Assembly: GCA_905221605.1 (NCBI GenBank)
Contig: CAJNDS010002646.1
Span: 402,501 to 466,500, forward strand
Reading direction: 5' to 3'
Source of the DNA: Symbiodinium natans
Taxonomy: Eukaryota; Sar; Dinophyceae; Suessiales; Symbiodiniaceae
DNA: 64,000 nucleotides
Both the position numbers and the translations under genes were made by a program. Positions 22,380-32,395 of the stretch are shown one piece after another (position 1 is the stretch's first letter; each line of letters begins with the position of its first letter). The notes beneath the pieces were generated by a model. That model was not told the origin of the DNA and searched no databases. It saw only the letters and a list, made by a program, of their open reading frames with translations.

Positions 22380-22515
22380 ACACCCTAAACCCCAAACCCC
22401 CTAAACCCCCTAAACCCCCAAAACCCCCCTAAACCCCCTAAACCCCCCAAAACCCCCCAAACCCCCCTAAACCCCCCTAAACCCTAACCCTGAACCCTAA
22501 ACCCTAAACCCTAAA
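22380..22515 (-). repeat. CCCCTAAAC octamer-like variant tract
   Basis: CCCCCTAAA/CCCCAAAA words rather than CCCTAAA; partly homogenised. Confidence 0.85.
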
Positions 22516-22541
22516 CCCCCCTAAACCCAGAACTACGAGAC

Positions 22542-22590
22542 CTGGGATCGAAGTTCCAAGGCGCGGACTGGCGCACAGGCCCTGGGGCAG
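22542..22590 (-). CDS. small exon candidate
   Basis: Reads APGPVRQSAPWNFDP to a GTCTCG donor. Chosen from several open frames because its phase fits the next candidate upstream, so the frame is not independent evidence. Confidence 0.3.
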
Positions 22591-22623
22591 CTCCGGGCCC
22601 ACGGGAGCGAGGTTGGGGAAGAT

Positions 22624-22760
22624 TAGGGTTTAGGGTTTAGGGGGTTTGGGGTTTAGGGTTTGGGGTTTAGGGTTTAGGGTTTAGGGTTTAGGGTTTAGGG
22701 TTTAGGGTTTAGGGTTTAGGGTTTAGGGTTTAGGGTTTAGGGTTTAGGGTTTAGGGGTTC
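22624..22760 (+). repeat. TTTAGGG tract
   Basis: About 18 heptamers. Confidence 0.95.
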
Positions 22761-22895
22761 AAGACCGGAGTTTAAGGCTTAGGGGTTTAGGCCAGGTTAG
22801 GAAAGGTTGTTCAGGGCTTGCCGGTGTTTAGGGCAGAGTCCACACCCTAAACCCTAAAACCCTAAACGCCGAACCAGGGTAAAGGAGAGGCTCAC

Positions 22896-22956
22896 CTCCT
22901 CGCGTGAAGGGGGATAAGAGCCCCAACAGGTTGGAGGTTTCCGCCTCAGCGCCGGA
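22896..22956 (-). CDS. exon candidate with consensus GT donor
   Basis: Reads SGAEAETSNLLGLLSPFTRG and ends at GGTGAGC, a consensus donor. The acceptor is CCACAAG. It is phase-compatible with the candidate at 23,267-23,321. Confidence 0.45.
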
Positions 22957-23266
22957 CTTGTGGACTTTGGGACCTATACCCTAAACCCCAAACCCTAAAT
23001 CCCAAACCCTAAACCCCAAACCCTAAACCCTAAACCCTAATCCCTGAACCCCAAACCCTAAACCCGAAGCCTAAGCCCTTAAGCTCTTGAGGTTCTAGGG
23101 TTGCTTGGGTCAATTTGGAGGCCTAGAGTTTATGGCCTTAAGGGTTCCAGGTATTGGGGATTGGTGGTTTAGGGTTTTGGGTTTTGGGTTTTGGGTTTAG
23201 GGTTTAGGGTTGAGGGTTGGGGATTGAGGGTGTACGGTTTAGGGTTTAGGATCTTTGCGCCTGCAC

Positions 23267-23321
23267 CTCCTGCAGGGATGCCATGGCTCCAATGGTGCCG
23301 AGCCTCTCAATCTGATGCTCT
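23267..23321 (-). CDS. exon candidate, helical
   Basis: The acceptor has a strong pyrimidine run (TTTTTCTCACCTTAG). The frame reads EHQIERLGTIGAMASLQE and ends at GTGCAG, or slightly further at a GC. The heptad-like Leu/Ile spacing suggests a coiled coil. The antisense strand also looks like an exon, because the reverse of the acceptor mimics a GTGAGA donor. Confidence 0.5.
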
Positions 23322-23512
23322 CTAAGGTGAGAAAAACAATTGGGTGTATTTAGGGTTTAGGGTTTAGGGCTTAGGGTTTAGGGTTAGGGTTTAGGGTTTA
23401 GGGTTTAGGCTAGTGTGGGGCCTGTGGTTAAGCCTATTTCGGGCCGAAAGGCTTTCGAATAAAAACGGTACTAGCCAGGAAGTATAGGACCCCTCAACCC
23501 TGCGAACCCTAC

Positions 23513-23565
23513 CCCAAGCGCTCGCACGCCTCGCCCGCCTGCCGGTACAGGTGGCCAGTCTCTTC
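23513..23565 (-). CDS. exon candidate, helical
   Basis: Acceptor CCTGGCTGTGCAG followed by GAA (AG|G), reading EETGHLYRQAGEACERLG to a GTAGGG donor. Phase fits the helical candidate at 23,267-23,321, with an intron of about 190 nt carrying a TTTAGGG tract. The two read as one helical stretch. Confidence 0.5.
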
Positions 23566-23962
23566 CTGCACAGCCAGGATCGGTTGGGGGTTTAGTGTAG
23601 GAGTCTGATTTCAAGCTATGGCCTTAACGCAAACTTCCTTCAGTCCTAAGACCCTAAGCCTTTACCTCAAACCCCAAACCTGAAGTAGCGCTTCGGGTTT
23701 AGGGTGTGCAGGAAAAGTGGCTCGCTAGTGCTATAACCGCTTTGCGCCGCTATGATGCCCCAACCTGACCCCCCCTGCCTCTTCCCAATAATTCTAGCAA
23801 TCTCAGCGGGGCGGGCAGCAAAACATGGGGTAGCAGAGGCCTCCACCCGCCCCCCGTGGCCGATGGTCGTCGATGTGGGGTGATACCCTATACGTAGTTG
23901 CGCTGTTGTCGTGTGCGACGCAGTTAAGTCCAGGCCGCAAGGTCATGCCCGGGAGGCTTTAC

Positions 23963-24003
23963 CCTCCATGGCCCGCAGATTCGTCCTCGGTCCAGGCTTC
24001 GCC
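23963..24003 (-). CDS. small acidic exon candidate
   Basis: Acceptor CCATTCCGCGCAG followed by GGC, reading GEAWTEDESAGHG to a consensus GTAAAG donor. Good sites at both ends. A plus-strand ORF over the same bases is regarded as its shadow. Confidence 0.5.
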
Positions 24004-24235
24004 CTGCGCGGAATGGGTGCCCACGCTTATTTATGGTCAGCGGCGCCCTCGCTGTTTCGGGCTCGAGGTCAAGGGCCCTAAGCTTGGGGTGCTTGGCTGA
24101 GCAACCCTGAGCCCTGAACCCTGAACAAGTAAACCCGAAACTACACCCAACAACCCCTCAACCCCTAAACCCAACAACCCCTCAACCCCTCAACCCTAAA
24201 CCCCTTGAACCCCTCAGCCCCGGAAATCCCTCAAC

Positions 24236-24327
24236 CCCCAAGGGCGAGACTCCCGGATGCAAGAACTCCCAAAGCAAGGCCGAGCCGTCCTTCATTCGAA
24301 ACTCCCGTCCATCATCCCCTGGGCTCT
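24236..24327 (-). CDS. exon candidate
   Basis: Reads SPGDDGREFRMKDGSALLWE then FLHPGVSPLG after a pyrimidine-rich acceptor (ATTTTTTCAAAAG) and before a GTTGAGGG donor. Its phase fits the next candidate downstream. Product unknown. Confidence 0.5.
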
Positions 24328-24869
24328 CTTTTGAAAAAATGGGGTTTAAGGGTTTAAGGTTTAGGGTGTAGGGTTTAGGGTTTTGGGCGTTAGGGTTTAG
24401 GATTGTGGGTTTAGGATCTAGGGCTTGGTACGTGGGGTTTCGGATTGGAAGTTTAGGACATAGTTCCCAGGTCCGGGGTGTCACCTTTGACCATCTAAGG
24501 CGACATAGGGTCTTTCGGAGTTCTGAGATTTCCACCAGTCCTGAGCTGTCAAACCTATATGCCCTATACCTCTACTAGGTACCCCAAAAAAGGGAAGCAA
24601 AAAAGTGGCTGCCCCTTTTCTAGACCCAAGAGTAACGTGCCCTTTCTGGCTTACAGGGGCCGCATAAGGGAACCCAAACCCTAAAAAAAGGGGAATAAGG
24701 GCCTAATAGCCCTATACCCTAAACCCTTTCAACCCCAAACCCTTTCAACCCTCAACCCTACTACTCAGGGTCCTAGTTTTTTGTTGAGTGAGGCCTATGG
24801 TTCCGGACCCCTCAAACAGGGTTCAGGGCTTTCGGGAGTACATCGAGGCATCTCTGCCACCTTTGTCGG

Positions 24870-25068
24870 GTTTAGAGTTTAGGGTTTAGGGTTGAGGGTT
24901 TAGGGTTAGGGTTGAGGGTTTAGGGTTAGGGTTTAGGGTTCAGGGTTTAGGGTTTAGGGTTGAGGGTTGAGGGTTGAGGGTTGAGGGTTTGGGGTTTGGG
25001 GTTTGGGGTTTGGGGTTTGCGGTTTGGGGTTTGCGGTTTGGGGTTTGGGGTTTAGGGTTTAGGGTTTA
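24870..25068 (+). repeat. mixed variant telomeric tract
   Basis: Blocks of TTGAGGG and TTTGGGG between TTTAGGG units. Confidence 0.95.
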
Positions 25069-25286
25069 ATGTTAACCTCAGATGTATAAACCCCCCCTCA
25101 ATTAAGGAATCTCAAGCCCGGAACTCAATTATAGACTCCCCCTCAAATAAGGAATCACGGCCCGGGGACCTTTTTTTTCTATGCGCAGCCCGACCCCCCC
25201 CCCCCCCCCCCTCAATAGGGGGTCGGGGCGAAAACAAAACAATTGAGACGCGGGGGGGGGGGGGGTTATTAATTCGAGGTCAACAT
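25069..25286. mobile_element. MITE family B inside a telomeric heptamer, TA duplication
   Basis: TIR ATGTTRACCTC...; left flank GGGTT-TA, right flank TA-GGG. Removing the element plus one TA restores GGGTTTAGGG. Contains poly-C and poly-G runs. Confidence 0.85.
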
Positions 25287-25343
25287 TAGGGTGTAGGGTC
25301 TAGGGTTTAGGGTTGAGGGTTTCGGGTTGAGGATTTAGGGACG

Positions 25344-25403
25344 TCACTTGACGTCCAAGGCTCGGTCACGGAAGCAGAGGGTCAGCGCATCATTCTCCGC
25401 GTC
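25344..25403 (-). CDS. exon candidate ending in stop or GTGACG donor
   Basis: Acceptor TGTTGGCAG followed by GAC, reading DAENDALTLCFRDRALDVK then TGA. A GTGACG donor overlaps the last codons, so it may be a last or an internal exon. The opposite strand is open too. Confidence 0.45.
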   Translation of the reverse strand, partial: DAENDALTLCFRDRALDVK

Positions 25404-26340
25404 CTGCCAACACCCGAAACCCGAATTTCTCCGCGTCCTCTCGCACCCCGGAAGACCCCCAAAAGCCTGGAGTCAGAGATTGGAAACCGGATCTTGACTA
25501 TCGCTTGGATTCAGGGCTTGGGGCTTAATAAGGGTTAAGGGTTTAGGGTTTAAAGTTCAGGGTTTAGGGTTTAGGGTTTAGGGTCCATCCTCACTGCTCA
25601 ATGCAAGCTGCTAGGCCCAGTCCCCAGACCAGCCCCGCAAAAACCCGAACCCCTTAAGCCTCCGAACGCGAAGCCGGCCTGAACCCTAAACCCTACAAGC
25701 GGGTAGGTTAACTCACATCTTCGCGTGTGAAGTCACATCTCCCCAAGGACACGCGGCTGCGAGCCTGAACCCTGAACCTCGCAGAACTGCCACCCCTAGA
25801 ACGCAAGAGTTGCCCCAAACCGCACCTGCCGCAGAATGCAGCCGAACCTGTGGATTCGTTAGGGGTTTAGGGCTTCTAAAGTTTAGGGCTTAGGGTCTAG
25901 GGTTTAGGGGTTGAGGGTTTAGGGGTTAGCTCTTTAAGCTTTGGGGTTGGGCATTTCGGGCTTAAGGATGTTTAGGGTTCAGGGATGTTTTGGGGTTTGG
26001 GGCTTAGGGTTTGGGGACGTTTTGGGCTGAGGATTTCGGAGCTGGTTGACCGGCTGTGTAAGGTCAGAAGTTGATGTTTGGGCCGCTGTGCGTGGGGACA
26101 CCCTAAACCCCAATTCTCACCCCTCCCCATGTTCTGACCTTGAGGGTTTGGGGTTGGATCTAGAGGTTTGAGTGTGGGGTTGTTTGACGGGTCCGGCTAT
26201 GGCTTCTTCTGGTGGGCTTCATCTCAAATCTTCCAAAGGGTGTTCTTGCGTGTTGCAGTCTTCTAGTAGCTCCACAGGTGTGTGTTCAGGTGCTGGCCCC
26301 TTTTGGGAGTTCGGTGATAACCCTCAACCCGAAACAAAAC

Positions 26341-26399
26341 CAGGCGAGCAGCACCCACTCCCCAACCACGAAGTTGTCGGCGTGGAAAGACAGCCGGTC
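26341..26399 (-). CDS. exon candidate
   Basis: Acceptor GGCTCACGTCAG followed by GAC (AG|G), reading DRLSFHADNFVVGEWVLLA to a GTTTTG donor. The alternation of hydrophobic and polar residues looks like a folded beta region. Product unknown. Confidence 0.5.
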
Positions 26400-26416
26400 C
26401 TGACGTGAGCCGGCTG

Positions 26417-26608
26417 GGTCTAGGGTTTAGGGTTTAGGGTTTAAGGTTTAGGGTTTAGGGTTTAGGGTTTAGGGTTTAGGGTTTAGGGTTTAGGGTTTAG
26501 GGTTTAGGGTTTAGGGTTAGGTTTAGGGTTTAGGGTTTAGGGTTTAGGGTTTAGGGCTTAGGGTTTAGGGTTTAGGGTTTAGGGTTTAGGGTTTAGGGTG
26601 TAGGCTAA
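26417..26608 (+). repeat. TTTAGGG tract
   Basis: About 27 heptamers with two short defects. Confidence 0.95.
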
Positions 26609-26689
26609 ACCCTAGTTAAACCCTGAACCTCTTCTTTGTGGTGGCGCAGTGGCGGACATCTTCCGGCATTTTCACTAGTGCTTCTTCAC

Positions 26690-26792
26690 TTGCAGAGCAC
26701 CGCTCTTCAGGCGCAACACGAGCACCACCTCCAAATCACGTCTGCCGCCATCAATGTAGTCCTTGAGGGGCGCGTGGTCTCCATCCTCGGGC
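26690..26792 (-). CDS. exon candidate
   Basis: After an AG|G the frame reads PEDGDHAPLKDYIDGGRRDL then EVVLVLRLKSGALQ and reaches a GTGAAG donor, with TAG a few codons later if unspliced. The plus strand over the same bases has a very good pyrimidine-AG acceptor, so strand is not settled. Confidence 0.45.
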
Positions 26793-27619
26793 CTTCACAG
26801 GTAGAAGCTGTGCGAGTTGAGGACGCACCTAGAGCCTTTGTGTTGATTTTGTCACTGAGGAGGTCTTTGAAACTCTGCACTGTGGTGAGGGGTGGGGTTG
26901 AATCTTAGGGGGAGGGGACTAGTCGTGGGCTTCGCATTCATCGAAGCCGCCCGAGGTTCACGCCTTTGGGGCCTTAGGGTTAGGAGTTAGGGTTTAGGGT
27001 TTGGGGTTTACGGGTGAGGGTTGAGGGTTTAGGGTTCGACGTCGGCAACCCTCAAGGTGCGTATGGAAAGTCTGGGGCGTGGGAGGCAAGGAGCCTCTGC
27101 ATCTCACTTCACGCGACCCGGGATGGATGTACCTTAAGTAGGGTAATCAATGCCACTTTTTAGGGTTTAGGGTTTCGGGTTTAGGGTTCATAAGTATAGC
27201 CCTAAAGCACCCATTAGCCCTCAAGTAGAGGTATAAGTGACGCAGGATGGGCCGAAGCATACTCGGGTGTCTTTCGGATGCCAAAGACCCATGCCCTAAG
27301 TTGCAGAATGTTCCCTAAGTCAGACTCGGATCCCTATTAGACCTGAAGGGTTTAGGGTTTCGGGTTTAGGGCTTAGGGTTTAGGGTTTAGGGATCAGGGT
27401 TAGGGTTTATAAGGATTTACACCTAAGCACTGTTCCCTTCCTACGGAGTCTTGGAGTCTCATGGAGCATGCCGCGCCGACGCTCGATTCGATCTTTTAGT
27501 CCTCACACATCTCGGCGACGCTCAGCTGCAGGACGTGCCCGATGCAGCGGAAGCAAACAAAACAAAAGCGCGAACCCCTAAACCCACAGAACACGAACCA
27601 ACGTGGTAGGGGTTGAGGA

Positions 27620-27720
27620 TTGGGATGTTCTCCCCTATACTAACAGTCCTTAATAGGGATTGTGGTACCCCCTACTACAATGCCTATCAAGGACTGTTAG
27701 TATAAGGCGGAACATCCCAA
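27620..27720. mobile_element. MITE family A, second copy
   Basis: Same TIRs, 101 bp, no visible target duplication; its right flank is a CCCTAAA tract. Confidence 0.8.
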
Positions 27721-27743
27721 CCCTAAACCCTAAACCCTAAACA

Positions 27744-27779
27744 ATAAGGACTGTTAGTATAAGGGGGGGACCATCCCAA
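27744..27779. mobile_element. MITE family A, right-end fragment
   Basis: Only ATAAGGACTGTTAGTATAAG...CATCCCAA remains, separated from the copy at 27,620-27,720 by a short CCCTAAA tract. Confidence 0.7.
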
Positions 27780-28100
27780 GTTGAGCATGTGGGTGTTGCG
27801 TACAAGGACGGCGAAGGGCTTGACTCCAGCTCTCGAGGCAGGTGGACTGAGCAGCTCCCAAAAAGGGTTTAGGGTTTAGGGTTCAAGAGCTTTTGACCCC
27901 TAAACCCTAAACCCAAAATGCCCGCAACGTTGGTCCCCAACTACCGACTACTCTGGGGTCACACCCAGCTACGACACTCGAACTGAAGTCTAGGGTGTGG
28001 GACTACATGCAGTCCTTATGTACCCTAAACCCTAAACCCTAAATCCTGAACCCTAAACCCTGAATCCTGAACCCTAAACCCCACACCCTAAACCCTAAAC

Positions 28101-28181
28101 CCCAGTCCTGCTCCGAAGGCCCTTCATAATGGCGGGCGATGACATTCAAGCCTCTCCAGGAGGCTCCGAGGTAGTCAGGGG
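28101..28181 (-). CDS. exon candidate
   Basis: Reads DYLGASWRGLNVIARHYEGP then SEQDW, ending at GTTTAGGG or a GA donor. A CCCTAAA tract lies left and a TTTAGGG tract right. Product unknown. Confidence 0.4.
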
Positions 28182-28202
28182 CTTATGGAGCTGAGGGCTC
28201 AA

Positions 28203-28682
28203 GGAGTTTAGGGTTTAGGGTTTAGGGTTTAGGGTTTAGGGTTTAGGGTTTAGGGTTTAGGGTTTAGGGTTTAGGGTTTAGGGTTTAGGGTTTAGGGTTT
28301 AGGGGGGCTTACAGTAGGGCTTTTGAGCTTTGGGGACAGCCGAGGTCTTGTCAAACTCGCGGGCCTCCGGCTCGATTCTACCAGCTATCCTACCACAAGA
28401 TTGCATAGGCTTCGGGTCCAGGGTTCTTTGTGTGGGGTTCAGGGTAAGGTTTAGGGTTTAGGGTTTAGGGTTTAGGGTTTAGGGTTTAGGGTTTAGGGTT
28501 TAGGGTTTAGGGTTTAGGGTTTAGGGTTTAGGGTTTAGGGTTTAGGGTTTAGGGTTTAGGGTTTAGGGTTTAGGGTTTAGGGTTAGGTTTAGGGTTTAGG
28601 GTTTAGGGTTTAGGGTTTAGGGTTTAGGGTTTAGGGTTTAGGGTTTAGGGTTTAGGGTTTAGGGTTTAGGGTTTAGGGTTTA
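28203..28682 (+). repeat. two long TTTAGGG tracts
   Basis: 28,203-28,305 and 28,445-28,682, separated by an exon candidate. The second is one of the longest in the window (about 33 units). Confidence 0.95.
28329..28389 (-). CDS. exon candidate with GC donor
   Basis: Acceptor CTTGTGGTAG followed by G (AG|G), reading IAGRIEPEAREFDKTSAVPK to a GC donor. It shares both features with the Lon junctions. Confidence 0.5.
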
Positions 28683-28952
28683 ATGTTGACTTCGCATTAA
28701 TAAACCCCCACCCCTTGATTGATCAATCTCTCCGGCCAGGGCCTCCTCAATTATATTCGCCTAAATCCTGGTAGGTCTAGCTGTCCCGGTGCCACCACAG
28801 TGGGCTAAGTGAGCCTCTACTGCGAGCCTCTGGGGGATCACTTTTAGCAAAATATTGCGGGCTGGATTTTATAATTGTGGGGGGCTAGATTATTGTGTTC
28901 CGGCAGCTGGATTTTATAATTGTAGCGGGAATTCCTAATGTGAAGTCAACAT
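28683..28952. mobile_element. MITE family B, second copy, TA duplication
   Basis: TIR ATGTTGACTTC at both ends, 270 bp, again between GGGTT-TA and TA-GGG, at the end of a long TTTAGGG tract. Confidence 0.85.
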
Positions 28953-29066
28953 TAGGGTTTAGGGTTTAGGGTCTAGGCTTCAGGCTTCAGGGTTTAGGGA
29001 GTTGAGGGGAGTGCCGAGACGTGGGGATGGGGGGGCGTCTCTTTCATCCCGCGCAGTCATGTGCAG

Positions 29067-29208
29067 GTTTCCCAAAATAGGGGTACCCTTTTTGGGTTGA
29101 GGGACCAGGGTTTAGGGTTTAGGGTTTAGGGTTAGGGTTTAGGGTTTAAGGACTAGCATCCTTCTTTTTGGAACCCCCAAAAAAGGGTACCCCCCATTTT
29201 GGGAAACC
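29067..29208. repeat. inverted repeat enclosing a TTTAGGG tract
   Basis: Arms of about 33-38 bp beginning GGTTTCCCAAAATAGGGGTA (29,067-29,099 and 29,171-29,208) with a telomeric tract between. Confidence 0.85.
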
Positions 29209-29514
29209 CTCATGTTCGAATGTGCATCCCTTCCGTGAGACCCAGAAGCAGCAGCGTGCCCCGCATCAATTCGGACAGATCCTAGGTTGGACCCTAGAAA
29301 CCCTCTTTAAAAAATGCGTTCCTAAGGGATGACCCTCTGCAACCCAGTAAGGGTACATGAACGTATTCGTCTGAAACGCAGCACGGGAACCAGAAAAGCG
29401 TCTAAACCTGCCTAGTATTATCATCCTGACAAAAACTCAAAGAAAAGAATGCTTTAAAGTTTAGGGTTTTGGGTTTGGGTTTAGGGTTTCGGGTTTCGGG
29501 CTTAGAGTTTAGGG

Positions 29515-29632
29515 TTTAGTATAGGGTTTAGGGTTTAGGGTTTAGGGTTTAGGGTTTAGGGTTTAGGGTTTAGGGTTTAGGGTTTAGGGTTTAGGGTTTA
29601 GGGTTTAGGGTTTAGGGTTTAGGGTTTAGGGA
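29515..29632 (+). repeat. TTTAGGG tract
   Basis: About 16 perfect heptamers. Confidence 0.95.
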
Positions 29633-29635
29633 TAC

Positions 29636-29755
29636 CAACGACCCAGGATCTTTGCAGAAGATGAAGGAGCGAACCGTCTCCACGGCAGGCCGCGGGAGGT
29701 GCAGCGGAGGTAGCCGAAGAAGTCGGATCAAGTTCTGTGAGACCGCCTCCTCGGC
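29636..29755 (-). CDS. exon candidate, 40 codons, Leu-rich
   Basis: Acceptor CAAAGCCAACCTAG followed by GCC (AG|G). Reads AEEAVSQNLIRLLRLPPLHL then PRPAVETVRSFIFCKDPGSL and ends at GTATCC. A 115-nt TTTAGGG tract abuts the donor side. One of the better non-Lon calls. Confidence 0.55.
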
Positions 29756-29881
29756 CTAGGTTGGCTTTGAGCCAAACGAAAAAGGAGATCCCTACACAAG
29801 ATTACCCTAAACCCTAAACCCTAAACCCCAATATCTTGAATATCCTGGTTCGTCAAACACTGAACCCCTAAAAACCTTTAC

Positions 29882-29990
29882 CGAGCTGCCGCGTTCAAGT
29901 AAAAAGCGCGCCTGGCATCGCCCAATTGCTGTCGAATCAGCGTAAAGTCTCTGCCGGCATTGAGCCAGTGGCTTTCCACAGCTCGAAGAG
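29882..29990 (-). CDS. exon candidate with consensus donor
   Basis: Acceptor GCCTGTCCACAG. The frame reads LRAVESHWLNAGRDFTLIRQ then QLGDARRAFYLNAAA and ends at a consensus GTAAAG donor. 109 nt. Its phase does not fit the next candidate to the left, so another exon would be needed or one of the two is wrong. Confidence 0.55.
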
Positions 29991-30503
29991 CTGTGGACAG
30001 GCTTTCCTTACTTCATCGTAGGGTATAGGGTTTGAGGGCTTTTTGGGGTTTGTGGAATCTCCTGTCCAGAAAAACGAATTCACACTCAATTACGCAAACG
30101 CCTTGCACAACCAAGACGTCTCACGTTGCAGGTTCTAGCTTTGGCCCGCACATCAAGCACGCCACAACTGAAAATCCTACACCCCAAGGCCTGCAAAACT
30201 CCCCGAGATACCGTGTGCAGCCCTCCAACTCAACAAACTTATATAGCCTCAAACACCATAATTAAACCTTAAACCCTAGAGCTAAAAGCCCTAGGTCCTA
30301 AACCCTATAAGTCCTATAAGCACCATATAAGCCCTACAAGCCCCCCAAACCCTGCAAACCCTTAAACCGCATAAACCCTATAAACCCAACAAAACCCTAA
30401 AAGCCCTAGAAGCCTGCAAAACCTACGCCCAAACCCTGAAAAACCCTGAAAACCTGTAGCCCTAAAACCCTAAAAGCCCAAAAAAACTGCAAAACCCTTA
30501 AAA

Positions 30504-30543
30504 TCCCTATTAAGGACTGTTCGTATAAGGGGGAACATCCCAA
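30504..30543. mobile_element. MITE family A, right-end fragment
   Basis: Matches the right 39 bp of the family (TAAGGACTGTTCGTATAAGG...CATCCCAA). Confidence 0.7.
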
Positions 30544-30734
30544 CTTAAAAGCCCCATGTCGCTAAACCCTAAACCTTAAACCCTAAACCCTAAACCCTAA
30601 ACACTAAACCCTAAACCCTAAACCCTAAGCCCTAATAAATCCCCTAAACCGTCCCGCTCTTCGCCCCAGGCGCTGGAGAGCTGAAGCAAAGCATGGTGAC
30701 CACGATGCCTGCCCGCCTGCACCGCGCGAGGGTC

Positions 30735-30940
30735 TGTAGGGTTTAGGGTTTAGGGTTTAGGGTTTAGGGTTTAGGGTTTAGGGTTTAGGGTTTAGGGTTT
30801 AGGGTTTAGGGTTTAGGGTTTAGGGTTTAGGGTTAGGTTTAGGGTTTAGGGTTTAGGGTTTAGGGTTTAGGGTTTAGGGTTTAGGGTTTAGGGTTTAGGG
30901 TTTAGGGTTTAGGGTTTAGGGTTTAGGGTTTAGGGCAGGG
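30735..30940 (+). repeat. TTTAGGG tract
   Basis: About 29 heptamers with one missing base. Confidence 0.95.
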
Positions 30941-31131
30941 CTTAGGGTTGAGGATTGAGGAAACCCCGGCTATGAGGGTCTTTGGAAGCCAGCCAAGCCC
31001 GCCTGCTCCGCAAGGAAGGCTAGACCCAGGAATAACCTAGGAATAGCCCTAAACCCAAAACCCAAAACCCAAAACCCTAAACCCTAAACCCTAAACCCTA
31101 AACCCTAAACCCAATAAAAGGAAACAAGGGC

Positions 31132-31216
31132 CTGCTCCGCAAGGAAGCTTCCAGGAAGGCCGCCGACTCCAGGGGTGCCAGCGCGCCCGCGCAAAGCAGC
31201 GCAGCCTCCGCGTGGC
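31132..31216 (-). CDS. exon candidate, Ala/Leu-rich helix, GC donor
   Basis: Acceptor AACCGCCAG followed by GC (AG|G), reading HAEAALLCAGALAPLESAAF then LEASLRS to a GC donor. The last 16 nt and the donor are repeated about 130 bp away, on the other side of a telomeric tract. Confidence 0.5.
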
Positions 31217-31399
31217 CTGGCGGTTTTGGTTCAATCTTAGAATTAAGGGTTTAGGGTTTAGGGTTGCGGGTTTAGGGTTTAGGGTTGCGGGTTTAGGGTT
31301 TAGGGTTTGGGGTTTGGGGTTTTAGGTTTAGGGTTAGGGTTCGTTTGGTTCGGGTTCAGGGTTTGGGGTTTAGGGCTTAGCAGAATCCAAGGTGAAAGA

Positions 31400-31525
31400 G
31401 CCCTAAACCCTAAACCCTAAACCCTAAACCCTAAACCCCAAACCCTAAACCCCTAAACCCTAAACCCCAAACCCTAACCCCCAAACCCTAAACCCTAAAC
31501 TCTAAACCCTAAACCCTAAACCCTC
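31400..31525 (-). repeat. CCCTAAA tract
   Basis: About 17 units, some CCCCAAA. Confidence 0.95.
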
Positions 31526-31630
31526 AGGGCCTCTCTTGACAGCGGAGAGCAGCATGGCTTCCAGGGTGGCTTGCGCCCGGCGACCGCCGGAGCGGAAGGC
31601 TGCGACCGCGCGGCGGGCCAAACGACACTT
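31522..31630 (-). CDS. exon candidate, basic helix
   Basis: Reads KCRLARRAVAAFRSGGRRAQ then ATLEAMLLSAVKRGPE to a GTTTAGGG donor. Its acceptor and first 15 nt are duplicated at 31,748-31,788, beyond a telomeric tract. The plus strand is open as well. Confidence 0.5.
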
Positions 31631-32064
31631 CTCAGGGTCTCCTCTTATGGGGTTCTTGGTTTCGGGGCTAGGGTTTAGGGTTTGGGGTTTAGGGTTTAGG
31701 GGTTCAGGGTTTAGGGTTTAGGGTTTAGGGTTTAGGGTTTAGGGTTTGGCCAAACGACACTTCTCTGGGTCTCTCTTATAGGGTTCTTAAGCACCTTAAT
31801 ATGGGCCCTTAACATGTTATAGGGTTCTTAGGGTTTAGGATTTAGGGTTTTGGGTTTAGGGTTTAGGGTGTAGAGGGGTTTCAAGGGGGTATGTAACCCA
31901 TGCTTCCCGAATACTCTCCACTGCTCCCCGAGGCTCCCACAGCTTCCCTACGGTTCCCTAGGCACCTACCCTCCATAACCCCCCCCCCCCCTCCTAAACC
32001 CTAAACCCTAAACCCGAAACCCTAAGCCCTAAACCTAAAGGACCCTATATATAATCCTCTGTTC

Positions 32065-32395
32065 ACCAGAGGCTTTAGGGTTTAGGGTTTAGGGTTTAGG
32101 GTTCAGGGTTTAGGGTTTAGAGGTTTGGGGCTTAGGGTTTAGAGGTTTAGAGGTTTAGAGGTTTAGAGGTTTAGAGGTTTAGGGCTTGAGGGCTTTAGAG
32201 GTTTAGAGGTTTAGAGGTTTAGAGGTTTAGAGGCTTAGAGGTTTAGAGGTTTAGAGGTTTAGAGGCTTAGAGGTTTAGAGGTTTAGAGGTTTAGAGGTTT
32301 AGAGGCTTAGAGGTTTAGAGGTTTAGAGGTTTAGAGGTTTAGAGGCTTAGAGGTTTAGAGGTTTAGAGGTTTAGAGGTTTAGAGGTTTGGGGTTA
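32065..32395 (+). repeat. TTTAGAGG octamer tract
   Basis: After a few TTTAGGG units, about 30 copies of TTTAGAGG with regularly spaced CTTAGAGG, implying a higher-order unit of five octamers. Confidence 0.95.

Noticed and set aside
27518-27580. UvrA-like C-terminal motif (FRCIGHVLQLSVAEM)
   Set aside because: Resemblance is loose, the stretch is short, and no other UvrA motif is near.
29757-29790. Dinoflagellate spliced-leader relic (TTTGGCTCAA)
   Set aside because: Only about ten bases match the 22-nt leader; it lies in an ordinary acceptor region.
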